From NCBI RefSeq assembly GCF_001307195.1, contig NZ_CP012808.1, positions 186,001-250,000 of the forward strand: 64,000 nucleotides of DNA. Direction: 5' to 3'. The translations under genes were made by a program, and so were the position numbers. Shown here piece after piece: positions 53,075 to 63,304 of this stretch. The notes below the pieces were generated by a model. That model was not told where the DNA came from, ran no database searches, and saw only the letters and a program-made list of their open reading frames with translations. Source of the stretch: Acinetobacter equi. GTDB lineage: Bacteria > Pseudomonadota > Gammaproteobacteria > Pseudomonadales > Moraxellaceae. Numbering within the stretch: position 1 is the stretch's first letter; every line of letters begins with the position of its first letter.

Positions 53075-54968
53075 GTTGACCTCCTTGAGATATTTCTTGA
53101 GGTGAATGTTGTGTTGTTTCAGATGTTTTCCCAACATTTGCAACAACAAGTTTACTCATCATGCCTGCAGACATGTGATATAGCAGATGACAGTGAATTG
53201 CCCACTCGCCTAACTCATCTGCTGTTAATAATGCTGTTACCGTTTTACCAGGTGGCACAACAAGCGTATGTTTATTTGGCATATCTATCGCATTTTGACC
53301 ATTTTCTAATTGCATAAACATGCCATGTAAATGCATTGGATGTGCCATCATGCTTTGATTGATAAACTTCAAACGAATACGTTCGCCATATTGCACTTGT
53401 AATGTTTCAGCTTCATTAAATTTTTTCCCATTTATTGTCCAAATATAACGTTCCATTGTCCCACCTAAACGAATGACCAATTCACGTTCAGGTTCACGAA
53501 CATCTGGTTGTGGAAATAAAGATTTTAAATCTGAATATTGCAGTGCCTTTTTACCCTCTGGCGTCGCAGCATTTGCCCAACCTTCAACATGGCTAATCTT
53601 CTTCTCATCTATGTGCTGATCTTGCAGCATAGTTTTCGAAGTATTCATCATGTGTTTAGATTGATCATAAGGCTGTTCAGATGCCATCTGATGGGAGCTC
53701 ATACTACTTAATTTATTGTTGTTTTCATGTGATTTTTTATTATTTTTTAGTTCTTTCTCCATGTGCATCTCATCTGAATATTGATGATCTGAGTGATGGT
53801 TAAGATTGACATCTTGATGCGACATATAAGAATAAGAGGTTGAAATTGATGGTTTCATATCATGATGATCATGGTCCATACTTGTCATATCACCATGCCC
53901 CATGTCTTCCATGGTTAAAAGTGCACGTGGTCTTGCATCAGGTATTTTAAATATCTGTTTACTCGTATGCTGATTTTGTAAAGTTGCTAAAGCAAAGCCA
54001 CTACGGTCTATAGATTCAGCTTGAATCTGATAAGCTTCTTGTGTTGGTTCAACAATTACATCATAAGTTTCAGCGGCACCTATTCTAAATTCATCAACTT
54101 CTATTGGTTTCACAGGTTGACCATCAGCCCCTACAACCGTCATTTTTAAATACGGAATTCTTACATCAAAAAAAGACATTGCGGATGCATTAATAAAACG
54201 TAATCGAAGTTTTTCACCTTGCTGAAATAGCCCTGTCCAATTTTGTTCTGGTGTTTTCCCATTCACTAAAAAGGTATAACCCGTTACATCAGATAAATCT
54301 GTTCTCAACATGCGCATCTGATTCCACATGGAACGCTCTTGCCAAGCTTTTTTAAAACCTAATGTTTTAATTTGCTCAGCAAAATCAAATAATGTTTCAC
54401 GTTGATTTTGATAATATTCAGATGATTTTTTTAAATTTGAATAAATCTGTGCACTATTACTTTCATGAAAATCTGACAACATCACCACATAATCACGATC
54501 TGTCTTTTCATGAGCAGCAATTGGCTGCTTATTCTTCGGATAAATAATCAATGGACCATATAAACCATCTTGTTCTTGTCCCTTTGAATGCGCATGGTAC
54601 CAATATGTTCCGCTTTGTCGAACTTTAAAACGATACTCAAAATCTTGATTCGGTTTAATGCCTTGAAACTGGTTAAACCCTGGCACACCATCCATAAGCC
54701 CAGGCAAAAGTAAGCCATGCCAATGTACCGATGTATCTTGATTCTTTAAATTATTATGCACACGAATAACAGCCTCATCACCCTCTTCAAACTCTAGAAG
54801 TGGTGCAGGAAATTGTCCATTTACGGTAATTTTTTTAACTGCTTTTCCTGTAACATTTACCATACTTTCATCAATATTTAACTGATATTCACGTATTGCA
54901 GACCAAGACCATGTAGAAATACCCATAGCCACGAGCAACATAAAAAGTTGTGATTTTTGAATAGACAT
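53061..54968 (-). CDS. copA: Multicopper oxidase CopA, copper resistance
   Basis: A 635-residue periplasmic multicopper oxidase. Copper-binding clusters are SVHWHGLLLPGLMDG, GTYWYHAHSKGQ, AHPMHLHGMFMQ and EWAIHCHLLYHMSAGM, giving the type 1 and trinuclear sites. A long Met/His/Ser-rich insert at about 355-450 (MDHDHHDMKPS and similar) probably binds Cu(I). The signal peptide (SQLFMLLVAMGISTWSWSA) has no twin arginine, although CopA proteins are usually Tat substrates. The start has AGGATG upstream. Operon order is small Cys/His protein, copA, copB. Confidence 0.93.
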   Translation of the reverse strand: MSIQKSQLFMLLVAMGISTWSWSAIREYQLNIDESMVNVTGKAVKKITVNGQFPAPLLEFEEGDEAVIRVHNNLKNQDTSVHWHGLLLPGLMDGVPGFNQFQGIKPNQDFEYRFKVRQSGTYWYHAHSKGQEQDGLYGPLIIYPKNKQPIAAHEKTDRDYVVMLSDFHESNSAQIYSNLKKSSEYYQNQRETLFDFAEQIKTLGFKKAWQERSMWNQMRMLRTDLSDVTGYTFLVNGKTPEQNWTGLFQQGEKLRLRFINASAMSFFDVRIPYLKMTVVGADGQPVKPIEVDEFRIGAAETYDVIVEPTQEAYQIQAESIDRSGFALATLQNQHTSKQIFKIPDARPRALLTMEDMGHGDMTSMDHDHHDMKPSISTSYSYMSHQDVNLNHHSDHQYSDEMHMEKELKNNKKSHENNNKLSSMSSHQMASEQPYDQSKHMMNTSKTMLQDQHIDEKKISHVEGWANAATPEGKKALQYSDLKSLFPQPDVREPERELVIRLGGTMERYIWTINGKKFNEAETLQVQYGERIRLKFINQSMMAHPMHLHGMFMQLENGQNAIDMPNKHTLVVPPGKTVTALLTADELGEWAIHCHLLYHMSAGMMSKLVVANVGKTSETTQHSPQEISQGGQHEHH

Positions 54969-55011
54969 AGTTCATCCTATAAAGTATTTAAAAAGATATA
55001 AAAACTTAGGA

Positions 55012-55467
55012 TTAAACTTGTGGAGGTCTCAATAAATCTTGTGAATAACCCAAAGAAAATTGGATTAAATAAGATGAGTTTAGAACTTTTAAAAATTCAC
55101 CACCAGCTATACTCGCTATATGCAGTGGTGCATAAATATCTATAAATGAAAATAAATTTTGACAATGATAAATTGCACAATCTTGGCATAATTGATGTGC
55201 TGTATTGGCATGATCAGACATCATTTGACAATGTACTGGCTGATCCTCATGTGGACAGATCACCTTTTCCGCATGAGAAACTTCATGCTTTAATGGACTA
55301 TGGTGCTGGTCAGATGAATGATTTTGATCTTGTAACAGGACAACATCGTCTGTTGACATCATTGCTTGCATATTTGATGAAGCTGAAACGGAAGCAATAG
55401 AGCTCCACCCTATGACAAAAAACATAAGGAATACAAACCAAGCATGTTGACGCAGAGCGATTCGCAC
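55012..55467 (-). CDS. Small Cys/His/Met-rich protein of the copper operon
   Basis: A 151-residue protein starting at GTG 55467 with no obvious SD. The N-terminus is a membrane helix or signal (WFVFLMFFVIGWSSIASVSA). The middle is rich in His, Met, Gln and Asp (QDQNHSSDQHHSPLKHE, CPHEDQPVHCQMMSDHA) with Cys pairs (LCQDCAIYHC), fitting copper binding. The C-terminus GYSQDLLRPPQV resembles the ending of DUF2946-like proteins found in copper operons. It lies 43 bases before copA on the same strand and is probably a periplasmic metal-binding helper. Confidence 0.65.
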   Translation of the reverse strand: MRIALRQHAWFVFLMFFVIGWSSIASVSASSNMQAMMSTDDVVLLQDQNHSSDQHHSPLKHEVSHAEKVICPHEDQPVHCQMMSDHANTAHQLCQDCAIYHCQNLFSFIDIYAPLHIASIAGGEFLKVLNSSYLIQFSLGYSQDLLRPPQV

Positions 55468-55837
55468 GTTAATCGTTTTAATTCACAAGAGATCAATGAA
55501 GTCAGCATAACCGAATTGCTCGTTATACACAATTTTTAAGAATTAAACTTAACAACTTTATAACGATCATCACTATACGAAATAAAGCAATAAAGTTATT
55601 TATTAAACAATGAAAAATCAAGTAATCAACTATAAATTAATGATTAAAATAAAGCACTTCTTGATCTCTTATTTTATAATTTAGAATATTTTTTATACTT
55701 ATAATGTATAAATATTAAACCATTGATACATAACTGATTGCAAAATAAACAAGATATCCATACTGTTATCAACATAGATATCCATAAGATTACCCACAAA
55801 CTTATCCACAGCTTATGGGCTTTTTAGAGTTAATTAC
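55468..55837. other. Gap between cop operon and rpe with DnaA-box-like cluster
   Basis: No gene. The cop-operon promoter should lie near 55468-55600. The right part holds TTATCAACA (55766-55774), TTACCCACA (55790-55798) and a perfect TTATCCACA (55802-55810), with two ATATCCATA copies (55754 and 55778). CCATAAG (55782-55788) and CTTATGG (55812-55818) enclose the last two boxes as an inverted repeat. Confidence 0.55.
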
Positions 55838-56524
55838 TTAAATACGTACTTGCCCTACTTGAGCTAACTCTTTACGCATTTCATCAATTACTGCTTTATA
55901 ATTTGGTTTACCAAAAATAGCTGATCCAGCAACAAACATATCAGCACCCGCTTCAGCAATTTCACGAATGTTTGCAGGTGTTACACCACCATCTACCTCT
56001 AAACGAATATCACGACCTGATGCATCAATAATTTTTCGTGCTTGGCGTAACTTTTCCAATGTCATAGGAATAAATTTTTGACCACCGAAACCAGGGTTTA
56101 CACTCATCAATAAAACCTGATCCACTTTATCTAAAACATAATCTAAATAATGTAATGGTGTTGCAGGGTTAAATACCAAACCAGCTTTAGCACCACCAGA
56201 TTTAATTAATTGTAATGAACGATCAATATGCTCTGAAGCTTCTGGATGGAAAGTGATAATATCTGCTCCTGCCTCTAAGAAATCGCCAATTAAACGATCA
56301 ACAGGAGAAACCATTAAATGCACATCAATTGGTGCTTTAATTCCATAATTTTTCAGCGCCTTACATACACCAGCACCAAAAGTTAGATTTGGTACATAAT
56401 GATTATCCATTACATCAAAATGAACGACATCTGCCCCAGCTTCTAGTACATTGTCTACTTCTTCTCCTAAACGAGCGAAGTCAGCGGATAAAATAGAAGG
56501 TGCAATTAAATATGGCTTGGACAT
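55838..56524 (-). CDS. rpe: Ribulose-phosphate 3-epimerase
   Basis: A 228-residue TIM-barrel enzyme that interconverts ribulose 5-phosphate and xylulose 5-phosphate in the pentose phosphate pathway. Typical parts are [33 protein letters not shown] (metal His and catalytic Asp), [20 protein letters not shown] and RLEVDGGV (second catalytic Asp). Length is normal. It stands alone; a cluster of DnaA-box-like sequences lies beyond its 3' end. Confidence 0.96.
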   Translation of the reverse strand: MSKPYLIAPSILSADFARLGEEVDNVLEAGADVVHFDVMDNHYVPNLTFGAGVCKALKNYGIKAPIDVHLMVSPVDRLIGDFLEAGADIITFHPEASEHIDRSLQLIKSGGAKAGLVFNPATPLHYLDYVLDKVDQVLLMSVNPGFGGQKFIPMTLEKLRQARKIIDASGRDIRLEVDGGVTPANIREIAEAGADMFVAGSAIFGKPNYKAVIDEMRKELAQVGQVRI

Positions 56525-56678
56525 GACTAGACCTAGGCTTACAAATAATAAGAATAATTTTATTATAACAAAAACAGACTATCTTCGCAGTTGAAGCACT
56601 ATCGAAATGCTCTATCGTTCAAATAACATGATACTTTTATTTTAGATATTCCAATTAAAGTCACACGATAGACATGTG

Positions 56679-57704
56679 TTATTTTTCATTCGCGCTTGCA
56701 AATTGTTTTACGGCTTCAATTCGTTCTTTCGTTGCTGGATGACTTTGTAAAAGTGAAGTTACTGAATTTTCTGTTGCTTCTTCCTCAGCATCCTCAGATA
56801 AGCGCTCTAAAAACTGAGCAAAATATATGGTCGAGATTTTGTTCTTATGCATTTTTTCTAATGCATAATGATCTGCCTCTGACTCAAAATCTCTTGAATA
56901 TTTAGCTCCAATTGCAGCAGCTGGCAATGTTACTAATAAGTTTGACGTATCACCTGTAATCAGCATAAGTAAAACACCAAAGCCCAAACTAGAAACTGTT
57001 TGCTGTAGACTATGTTTGAGTTCTAAATGTCCTTGTTCATGTGCCAATACACCGAGAATTTCACGATCATCTTGAGCTAAATCAACTAATTCATCCGTTA
57101 AAATTATGGTGTTATTAGGTATAGCAAGTGCATTTGCCCCTAAACCACCACCTTGACGAAATACGACTTTTGCAGGTTTTTGTCCTGCTAATAATTTTTG
57201 ATATTTCTGTATAATTTCCTGCTGACGCTCTTCTGATATTTCGCTCTCATCCGTAATTTGATAAACATATTCCTCAGACTCATCACCCAAGCGTTTCAAT
57301 GTCTCCTCTGGCAAATAATGAGCAATATGATACGATGCTGTTGGAACACCCCACTTTATCGTTGCAAAAACAAGTGATATGACAAAAACAATACTAAAAA
57401 TAATCAGACTAGGAGTTCGTTCTAATTTCCAAAGTGTATGAAAAGTTTTTTTGGTATTTAAATTAAACCAATCAGGTAAAGCACTGTGAAACTCTAAACG
57501 AGCGTCATCAGAAAGCTCAATCACAGGATTAAGCTTTCCTAATGCACCAATTAAAATCATATCTGAATAAGCATAAACTCGTTTTTTTAAAGGTTGCTCA
57601 TCACCATAAATAACCACAACAGATTCATTATTTAAAGCCTGTATAGTTGCTTGATAAGCCCTTGAAGACTGACCATCATAAAAAACGACTTGAACTTTAT
57701 TCAT
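56679..57704 (-). CDS. M48 family membrane metallopeptidase
   Basis: A 341-residue zinc protease. One membrane helix (LIIFSIVFVISLVFATI) near 96-112 is followed by the catalytic domain with GVLAHEQGHLELKH (HExxH variant form) near 215 and the third ligand Glu in FESEADHYAL near 275. A preceding N-terminal domain of about 90 residues is typical of Oma1-like/BepA-related M48 proteins with a substrate-like segment. It starts 15 bases after the DUF898 gene stop, and the two probably form an operon. Confidence 0.87.
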   Translation of the reverse strand: MNKVQVVFYDGQSSRAYQATIQALNNESVVVIYGDEQPLKKRVYAYSDMILIGALGKLNPVIELSDDARLEFHSALPDWFNLNTKKTFHTLWKLERTPSLIIFSIVFVISLVFATIKWGVPTASYHIAHYLPEETLKRLGDESEEYVYQITDESEISEERQQEIIQKYQKLLAGQKPAKVVFRQGGGLGANALAIPNNTIILTDELVDLAQDDREILGVLAHEQGHLELKHSLQQTVSSLGFGVLLMLITGDTSNLLVTLPAAAIGAKYSRDFESEADHYALEKMHKNKISTIYFAQFLERLSEDAEEEATENSVTSLLQSHPATKERIEAVKQFASANEK

Positions 57705-57719
57705 ATTTACGTATTCACC

Positions 57720-58835
57720 TTAAAGTGAAATATCAAAATCAAATACATCTGCGATTTCTTCTCCAATTCCAATTGGATTATTTTGCAAACGATTGATCAT
57801 TGTATTTGGATCATTATTTAATTCGAGTGAAATAGATTCTGCTTGATATTTATACAATCTAATAGCTGCCCAAGGTGTCATTAATCCTAACGTTAAAATT
57901 TTAACAATCCAATTACTCATCACAATCCAAGCATAATAATATTCATTACTATTCGTTTTAAATTGACTTTCACTTAATGAAGTATTATTCCATGTTGCAA
58001 TAAATAATCGTGCTGACATCCAAGGCCAAATAAATGCAATACAGAGAAAATATACGGTAAAACCAATAAATATCATTCCCTCTACGCCAATTGCAGAAAT
58101 TACACCACCAAAAATAAATGCACCAAAAATCAATAAACTAAATAAACAAATACAAGCCAATAGCGGTACATACATCGCACCGACATAAATTGGCCAGTCT
58201 GCATTCATTTTAAATTTTAATTGCCCAACATATAAATGATCGAAAAAATAACGCTTATATAACCAAACTAAAACTGGAAAAGCTAAACCAAATGTACAAA
58301 TAACTAAAGCAACACCTTTTAGAAATTCAATATAAGCCTGTTTATTCGTTCCTGAAAAATAAAAACGACTATTCCCAAATTTACTATTTCTACCTCTAAA
58401 TCTTAAAGTTGCACAAACTAACCAAGGAGCAGCCAAATAAATGAAAAGAAAGCCAAAAATTGCAATTGTTACTGAATATTCAGATAAAATTGCAATTGTG
58501 AAATAAATACCAAATGCAATTAAACGACCAATTAAAATACGACTTGGGATTCCAGTAAAATCAAAACGGCGATTAATGAATTGTGTACATCCATAAAAAT
58601 AACGTAGGCGACGAACTTTTGCCCACGGAGAATAAAAACCAATCGTGATAATGGTTAATAGAATATTAACTATCCATATACCAAAATATTCTGAAGTACT
58701 ACCACTAAAGGTAAATGTCTGAACCCCCTGCCAATTTTCGGTTTGATTTTCTTTATTAAAAGGAGATGGTAATGGTGGAGGTGTAGATGGGCTAAAAAGA
58801 TCTTTGGGTTGATCTTCAAAAGATGAGTTTTGCAT
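57720..58835 (-). CDS. DUF898 (YjgN-like) membrane protein
   Basis: A 371-residue protein with a Pro-rich cytoplasmic N-terminus (STPPPLPSPF) and two repeats of the DUF898 unit. Each begins with a FSG(T/S)xxEY(F/I)-type strand and ends in a membrane hairpin, with ITIGFYSPWAKVRRLRYFYG in the first and the second copy at YYAWIVMSNWIVKILTLGLMTPWAAIRLYKY. About six to eight helices. Function is unknown; pairing with an M48 peptidase is a recurrent arrangement. Confidence 0.85.
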   Translation of the reverse strand: MQNSSFEDQPKDLFSPSTPPPLPSPFNKENQTENWQGVQTFTFSGSTSEYFGIWIVNILLTIITIGFYSPWAKVRRLRYFYGCTQFINRRFDFTGIPSRILIGRLIAFGIYFTIAILSEYSVTIAIFGFLFIYLAAPWLVCATLRFRGRNSKFGNSRFYFSGTNKQAYIEFLKGVALVICTFGLAFPVLVWLYKRYFFDHLYVGQLKFKMNADWPIYVGAMYVPLLACICLFSLLIFGAFIFGGVISAIGVEGMIFIGFTVYFLCIAFIWPWMSARLFIATWNNTSLSESQFKTNSNEYYYAWIVMSNWIVKILTLGLMTPWAAIRLYKYQAESISLELNNDPNTMINRLQNNPIGIGEEIADVFDFDISL

Positions 58836-59015
58836 TATGCACCTAATGTTATTTTTGTATTTTTCTATCTAAAATAAGAAAAACTAAAATATAAATAATT
58901 TCAGACATTATAAACATAATTCATTCAAAATGTCTGAATTTTATACTTTTAAGCAAAAAACAATCACATTATTATCTTTTCATACAAAGATTAGATACGT
59001 AACACATTTAGGAAC

Positions 59016-59219
59016 TTATTCAATATTTGCTGTAGGATCTATCGTGACATCTGGTTCTGAATCTGTAAATGCCCAAAATAAACCTGCGATGAATAATAAA
59101 ATAATACAAAACCATGCCATTATTTGCTTCATCATAGATGGCTTTTCTCCACAATTTGGACATGCTTGATTGGATTTAGCCAAAGATGTACGACATTTTT
59201 TACAGTATTTTGAAGTCAT
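59016..59219 (-). CDS. Small zinc-ribbon membrane protein
   Basis: A 67-residue protein from ATG 59219, which has GGA 9 bases upstream; a GTG at 59231 is the longer option. CKKC near residue 6 and CPNCG near 22 form a zinc ribbon, followed by one membrane helix (IMAWFCIILLFIAGLFWAF) and a short acidic tail that would face the periplasm. Function is unknown. Confidence 0.7.
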   Translation of the reverse strand: MTSKYCKKCRTSLAKSNQACPNCGEKPSMMKQIMAWFCIILLFIAGLFWAFTDSEPDVTIDPTANIE

Positions 59220-59274
59220 AGCTTTTTCCACATTAATTTTTAACTTAGATATTCACGAACTTAAATATCAAAAT

Positions 59275-60114
59275 TTAAGATGTGCGTAATTGTTGATTGT
59301 GGAATTGAATATGGTCTTCAATAAAAGTCTGAATAAAGAAGTAGCCATGATCATAGCCTTCATGCTCTCTTAAGATTAATGGTTGATTGACCTTAAGACA
59401 TGCTTGCTCAAATAATGCTGGACTAAGCTGAGTATAAAATTGATCATTTAAACCTTGATCAATCAGAATTTCTTTAAACGATGCGCCCTTACTTTCCATC
59501 AGTGCAACTGCATCGTGCTTAAGCCACTGCGAACGATCATCACCCAAATAATGACTAAATGCTTTTTCACCCCAAGGACATTGACTTGGTGCACAAATTG
59601 GTGCAAACGCAGAAACAGATTTAAATTTTTCCGGATATTTTAATGCAAGTGTCAATGCACCATGCCCACCCATAGAATGTCCAAAAATCCCCACACTATT
59701 ATCTTGAATTAAAAACTCATCATGAATTAATGTATACAACTCATCCACAATATAGCTTTCCATTTGATAATGTTCAGCCCATGGTTGTGCTATTGCATTA
59801 ATATAAAAACCTGCACCTTGACCTAAATCCCAATGATCGCCTTTCGCAACATCTTCACCACGTGGAGAAGTATCAGGAGTAATAAGAATAATCCCCAATT
59901 TTGCAGCAATTTTTTGTGCATGTGCCTTAATAACAAATGTTTCTTCTGTACATGTTAAGCCAGCTAAATAAAATAATGCTGTGCATTCTTGACCTGCTAA
60001 TGCTTGTTTAGGTAAAAAAATGCCAAATTTAGTGCTTCCCTTTAAAGCTTTTGACTGAATTTGGTATACACGCTGTTCACCATCAAAGCATCGATTATGC
60101 TGAACTAATTCCAT
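59275..60114 (-). CDS. fghA: S-formylglutathione hydrolase
   Basis: A 279-residue esterase-D family enzyme that hydrolyses S-formylglutathione to formate in formaldehyde detoxification. It has the nucleophile elbow GHSMGGHGAL (Ser near 148), the N-terminal FGIFLPKQA and LAGLTCTEETF, the Asp in IDQGLNDQFY, and His in GYDHGYFFI. Length is normal. The usual partner, glutathione-dependent formaldehyde dehydrogenase, is not in this window. It lies 20 bases after the C13 peptidase gene on the same strand. Confidence 0.94.
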   Translation of the reverse strand: MELVQHNRCFDGEQRVYQIQSKALKGSTKFGIFLPKQALAGQECTALFYLAGLTCTEETFVIKAHAQKIAAKLGIILITPDTSPRGEDVAKGDHWDLGQGAGFYINAIAQPWAEHYQMESYIVDELYTLIHDEFLIQDNSVGIFGHSMGGHGALTLALKYPEKFKSVSAFAPICAPSQCPWGEKAFSHYLGDDRSQWLKHDAVALMESKGASFKEILIDQGLNDQFYTQLSPALFEQACLKVNQPLILREHEGYDHGYFFIQTFIEDHIQFHNQQLRTS

Positions 60115-60134
60115 CGAAATATAATCCTATTTAT

Positions 60135-61538
60135 TTAACGAGTTGATAACTCAAGCTCTACAGGTGGTGGAGTATTTATTTTCGGAAATAAGCGTTGCTC
60201 TAGTTGCGGAAGCATAATTTCCATATTTTTGCCTAATGACCATTGTGGTTCAGAAGGTTCAAAACCTTGCGCATTTTCCCATTTTGTTACCGTTTTTTTC
60301 GCTTGAGAAAATGCTGCTTGAATTGAGTTTTGTTCACGCATCGCTTGGTCAAAGAAAGCTTTTCCAAAATAAGTATATTCTGCTTCATTTGAGCAACCAA
60401 ATGAGGTTCTATCAGCTGCCGATGCAGTAATAATCAATGTATTATCATCCTGTAAAGCAGGAATAAAACTTCCCGAATAGCATGCAGAAATCACAATAAC
60501 ACGCCAGCGTATACCGGACTTATCTAATGCTTCCCTTAACCATTTTGGATCGACTTGTCTTAATGAAAGTGGAGCATTTTCCATTTCAAAATGATTTGGT
60601 AAACCATGTGAAGTCATGTATAAAAATAAAACATCACTTTCACGATTCATCTGCTGACCCATCCGATTTAGCATCATTTCTATACTTGTTTCTGATGCTA
60701 TTGGAATTACATTACGTGTCATTGGATTATTAATTAAGACAGCAGATCTTCCAAAGGTTCCAAATCGAGTATCAAATTGTTCATGTATTCGTTCCACTTC
60801 TGACATAAACACATCTTGATAACTTGCGCCAGCAATGCCTAAAAAATACCAATGTGACTGAGTAAACTCACCAAATTGTATACTTTCTAATGCCTTATTG
60901 AGCACTTTACTTTGTGCATAAAATGCTTCTTCACTAAATGTTGGAAGTTCTTTTTCAACTTTCCAAATTGGCTGACTTGTCACTGACATTTGCCACACAA
61001 TTAATGTCACCAATGTGGCAAGCATAATCAGTCCACGCTCCCACCAAGGCCATTTTAACTCACGTGCAAATACCCATACGACTGCTAAACTTTGCCAAAC
61101 GAATAGCACCAAAAATAAAGTTGGCATAAAGTCATATAAGGCATAAGGTAGAACATCAATCAGCCCTAAATACTGAATAAGACTTTGTAATAATGCAATA
61201 TTGGTATCAAGTACAAGCCACAGCAATGCCGGAACAAGCATAATTCTTGGATTATCAATACGTTGTGATAAAAAAATACCAACAATAAGAGCAATAAAGG
61301 GCCATAGAGAATAGCTAATTAAACCTTGAGGATTAAACTCTCTAATTCCACTTTCACTACTTAACCAACTAAATAGTGTATTGACTAATCCACCTAAAAT
61401 TCCCCAAATAATCAATTGCATGATTGATGGACGAACAATTTGTAATGAGCGTCGTGAACCTAAAAACAGCCATAATCCTGCTTTTTGGTTACTTTTAAAA
61501 TCATGCCAAAGGTTAATGGAGGGTTTAAAGTGAATCAT
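60135..61538 (-). CDS. Membrane-anchored C13 (legumain-like) peptidase
   Basis: A 467-residue protein from ATG 61538 (a GTG at 61559 is the longer option). The N-terminal 190 residues contain about five membrane helices. The C-terminal half is a caspase-fold peptidase of family C13, with the catalytic His in FLYMTSHGLPNH near 312 and Cys in VIVISACYSGSF near 352, and TSFGCSNEAEYTYFG further on. It is probably an envelope-facing endopeptidase cleaving after Asn or Asp; the target is unknown. It is upstream of fghA, with a 20-base gap. Confidence 0.88.
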   Translation of the reverse strand: MIHFKPSINLWHDFKSNQKAGLWLFLGSRRSLQIVRPSIMQLIIWGILGGLVNTLFSWLSSESGIREFNPQGLISYSLWPFIALIVGIFLSQRIDNPRIMLVPALLWLVLDTNIALLQSLIQYLGLIDVLPYALYDFMPTLFLVLFVWQSLAVVWVFARELKWPWWERGLIMLATLVTLIVWQMSVTSQPIWKVEKELPTFSEEAFYAQSKVLNKALESIQFGEFTQSHWYFLGIAGASYQDVFMSEVERIHEQFDTRFGTFGRSAVLINNPMTRNVIPIASETSIEMMLNRMGQQMNRESDVLFLYMTSHGLPNHFEMENAPLSLRQVDPKWLREALDKSGIRWRVIVISACYSGSFIPALQDDNTLIITASAADRTSFGCSNEAEYTYFGKAFFDQAMREQNSIQAAFSQAKKTVTKWENAQGFEPSEPQWSLGKNMEIMLPQLEQRLFPKINTPPPVELELSTR

Positions 61539-61659
61539 AGAATTAAAATGAGTTCCCACTCGCAGTTTTTCACTGCCCTAAGTTTATGCTGAATATGATT
61601 TTTATCAATGATATTTTCACTATAGAAACCAAGTAAAAATATATAATTAAACCGCCAAA

Positions 61660-62478
61660 TTAATCAGATAATGCATGTGAAAAATATGCATCAAAACGGC
61701 AAGCATCGCCTAACCATTGATGATCAGGTTGCTGATTTGCTAAAAATACAGCATGTCTTGGTCGTTTGACAATTACCCTTTTGGCTATAGGCTTGGCTAA
61801 ATCTAACAAACCATCTCCTAAATCCATTTCACCATCTTCAGGCAATAACAAATGTAAGAGCTGCATCTGCTTTTTCACTTGTGCTTGTTTCTTTTCTGCT
61901 TGATGATTTTGATCTCGCTGTGGAAACATCGGATCTAAATACACTACATCAAAACTTTGATTTTCTATAGCCTGCTGTTTCAAATATTCAGCAGAATCAG
62001 AAAATACCAATTGTATTCTTGCCACAACTTTACTTAAAAAAGAGTCTTGTTCTGCAAGTCTTTTAGCATCTTCTAATAAAGTAAATAGAATAGGATGTCT
62101 TTCAATTAATATTACATTTGCACCTAATTGAGCCATTAATAAGCTATCGTGCCCTAAACCAGCAGTTGCATCAACTAATTGTGGTTTCTCAGTTAAATTA
62201 CATGCACGTGCAATCATTTCTGACTTAATTGAAGCACGTTTTAAACGTCCAACTTCAGCTTTCCAGTCAGGTTGCATTCGCATACCATTGGCACATAGCC
62301 ATAGCCCTTCATCATCAACACAAAGTGCTAACTCAGGATGATGGCGAAAAAAACGTGCATTTAACTTTTCCACAACTTCAATAAAAGTATCCACACCACG
62401 TGAAGAAAGCACAACAGCATACTGTTGTGCTTTCTCTTGAAAATCGTGTTCAGTGTATAAGCGGATTTCGCCTACCAT
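61660..62478 (-). CDS. rsmJ: 16S rRNA (guanine1516-N2)-methyltransferase RsmJ
   Basis: A 272-residue SAM-dependent methyltransferase. The SAM site is [21 protein letters not shown] near 105, ILIERHP follows, and the catalytic motif is [11 protein letters not shown] near 180. [14 protein letters not shown] precedes it as in RsmJ. ATG 62478 is favoured over TTG 62487 because GGA lies 6 bases upstream. It overlaps the end of uppP by 7 bases, so the two are coupled. Confidence 0.93.
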   Translation of the reverse strand: MVGEIRLYTEHDFQEKAQQYAVVLSSRGVDTFIEVVEKLNARFFRHHPELALCVDDEGLWLCANGMRMQPDWKAEVGRLKRASIKSEMIARACNLTEKPQLVDATAGLGHDSLLMAQLGANVILIERHPILFTLLEDAKRLAEQDSFLSKVVARIQLVFSDSAEYLKQQAIENQSFDVVYLDPMFPQRDQNHQAEKKQAQVKKQMQLLHLLLPEDGEMDLGDGLLDLAKPIAKRVIVKRPRHAVFLANQQPDHQWLGDACRFDAYFSHALSD

Positions 62479-63296
62479 AATTTCCAACCCGTGAATGCAA
62501 ATAATAAAATCAGAAGACCTGAGAAAATTCTATACCATGCAAACACCATAAAATCACGGCGAGCAACATAAGCAACTAATGCACGAATAAGAACTAATGC
62601 TGAAATAAAAGAAACTAATGTTCCAAAGCCCAAGATAACCCAGTCTTCAGTTGTCGTAAATATTTTATAGTTATGATAAAGGTCTAATAAACCTGCACCA
62701 ATAATGACAGGAATACCTAAAAAGAATGAAAATTCAGTTGCAGCTTTACGTGAAACACCAAGAAACATTGCCCCAATAATTGTGGCACCTGAACGTGAAG
62801 TTCCAGGAATCAAAGAAAGTACTTGTATTAAACCAATCCAAATTGCATCTTTATAAGTTAAATCTTCAACTTCTTTTGCTTTAATTTGTGGTGGATGCTT
62901 TTCAATCCACATAATAATTAAACCACCAATAATAAGCCCCATTGCGACGGCAATATTATTAAAAAGAAAATCTTTTACTGTTTGACCAAAAGTCAGCCCA
63001 ACAAGCACAATAGGAATTGAAGCTAAAATTAGTCCAAAACCTAAGCGGCGACCTTTCTCTTCGCCTGTAAACATACCTGTTGCAGCACCCCATAGGCGTG
63101 CCCAGTATTCATAGATAACCGCAGCGATTGCACCGATTTGAATTGCAACAACAAAAACATCACTTTTTTCTTTGCTCCAAAAATTCATTAATTCTGAAGC
63201 TAAAATTAAATGCCCTGTGCTCGAAATGGGTAAAAATTCGGTAATACCTTCAACAACACCCATAATTGCTGCTTTTAACAGCAGTAAAAGATCCAT
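62472..63296 (-). CDS. uppP: Undecaprenyl-diphosphatase UppP (BacA)
   Basis: A 274-residue membrane enzyme with about eight helices that recycles undecaprenyl pyrophosphate for cell-wall synthesis and confers bacitracin tolerance. The two conserved motifs are [17 protein letters not shown] near 16-32 and [16 protein letters not shown] near 162, holding the catalytic Glu, Ser and Arg. Length is normal. It starts 8 bases after tsaB and overlaps rsmJ, forming a tsaB-uppP-rsmJ operon. Confidence 0.95.
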   Translation of the reverse strand: MDLLLLLKAAIMGVVEGITEFLPISSTGHLILASELMNFWSKEKSDVFVVAIQIGAIAAVIYEYWARLWGAATGMFTGEEKGRRLGFGLILASIPIVLVGLTFGQTVKDFLFNNIAVAMGLIIGGLIIMWIEKHPPQIKAKEVEDLTYKDAIWIGLIQVLSLIPGTSRSGATIIGAMFLGVSRKAATEFSFFLGIPVIIGAGLLDLYHNYKIFTTTEDWVILGFGTLVSFISALVLIRALVAYVARRDFMVFAWYRIFSGLLILLFAFTGWKLW

Positions 63297-63304
63297 AGAA
63301 AATC

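Noticed and set aside
55754..55818. Chromosomal replication origin
   Set aside because: DnaA-like boxes are present but dnaA, dnaN and rpmH are not nearby, and there is no clear unwinding element arrangement beyond general AT-richness.
58930..59169. Plus-strand frame opposite the zinc-ribbon gene
   Set aside because: The minus-strand frame has the paired Cys motifs, a membrane helix and an SD; the plus-strand one is its shadow.
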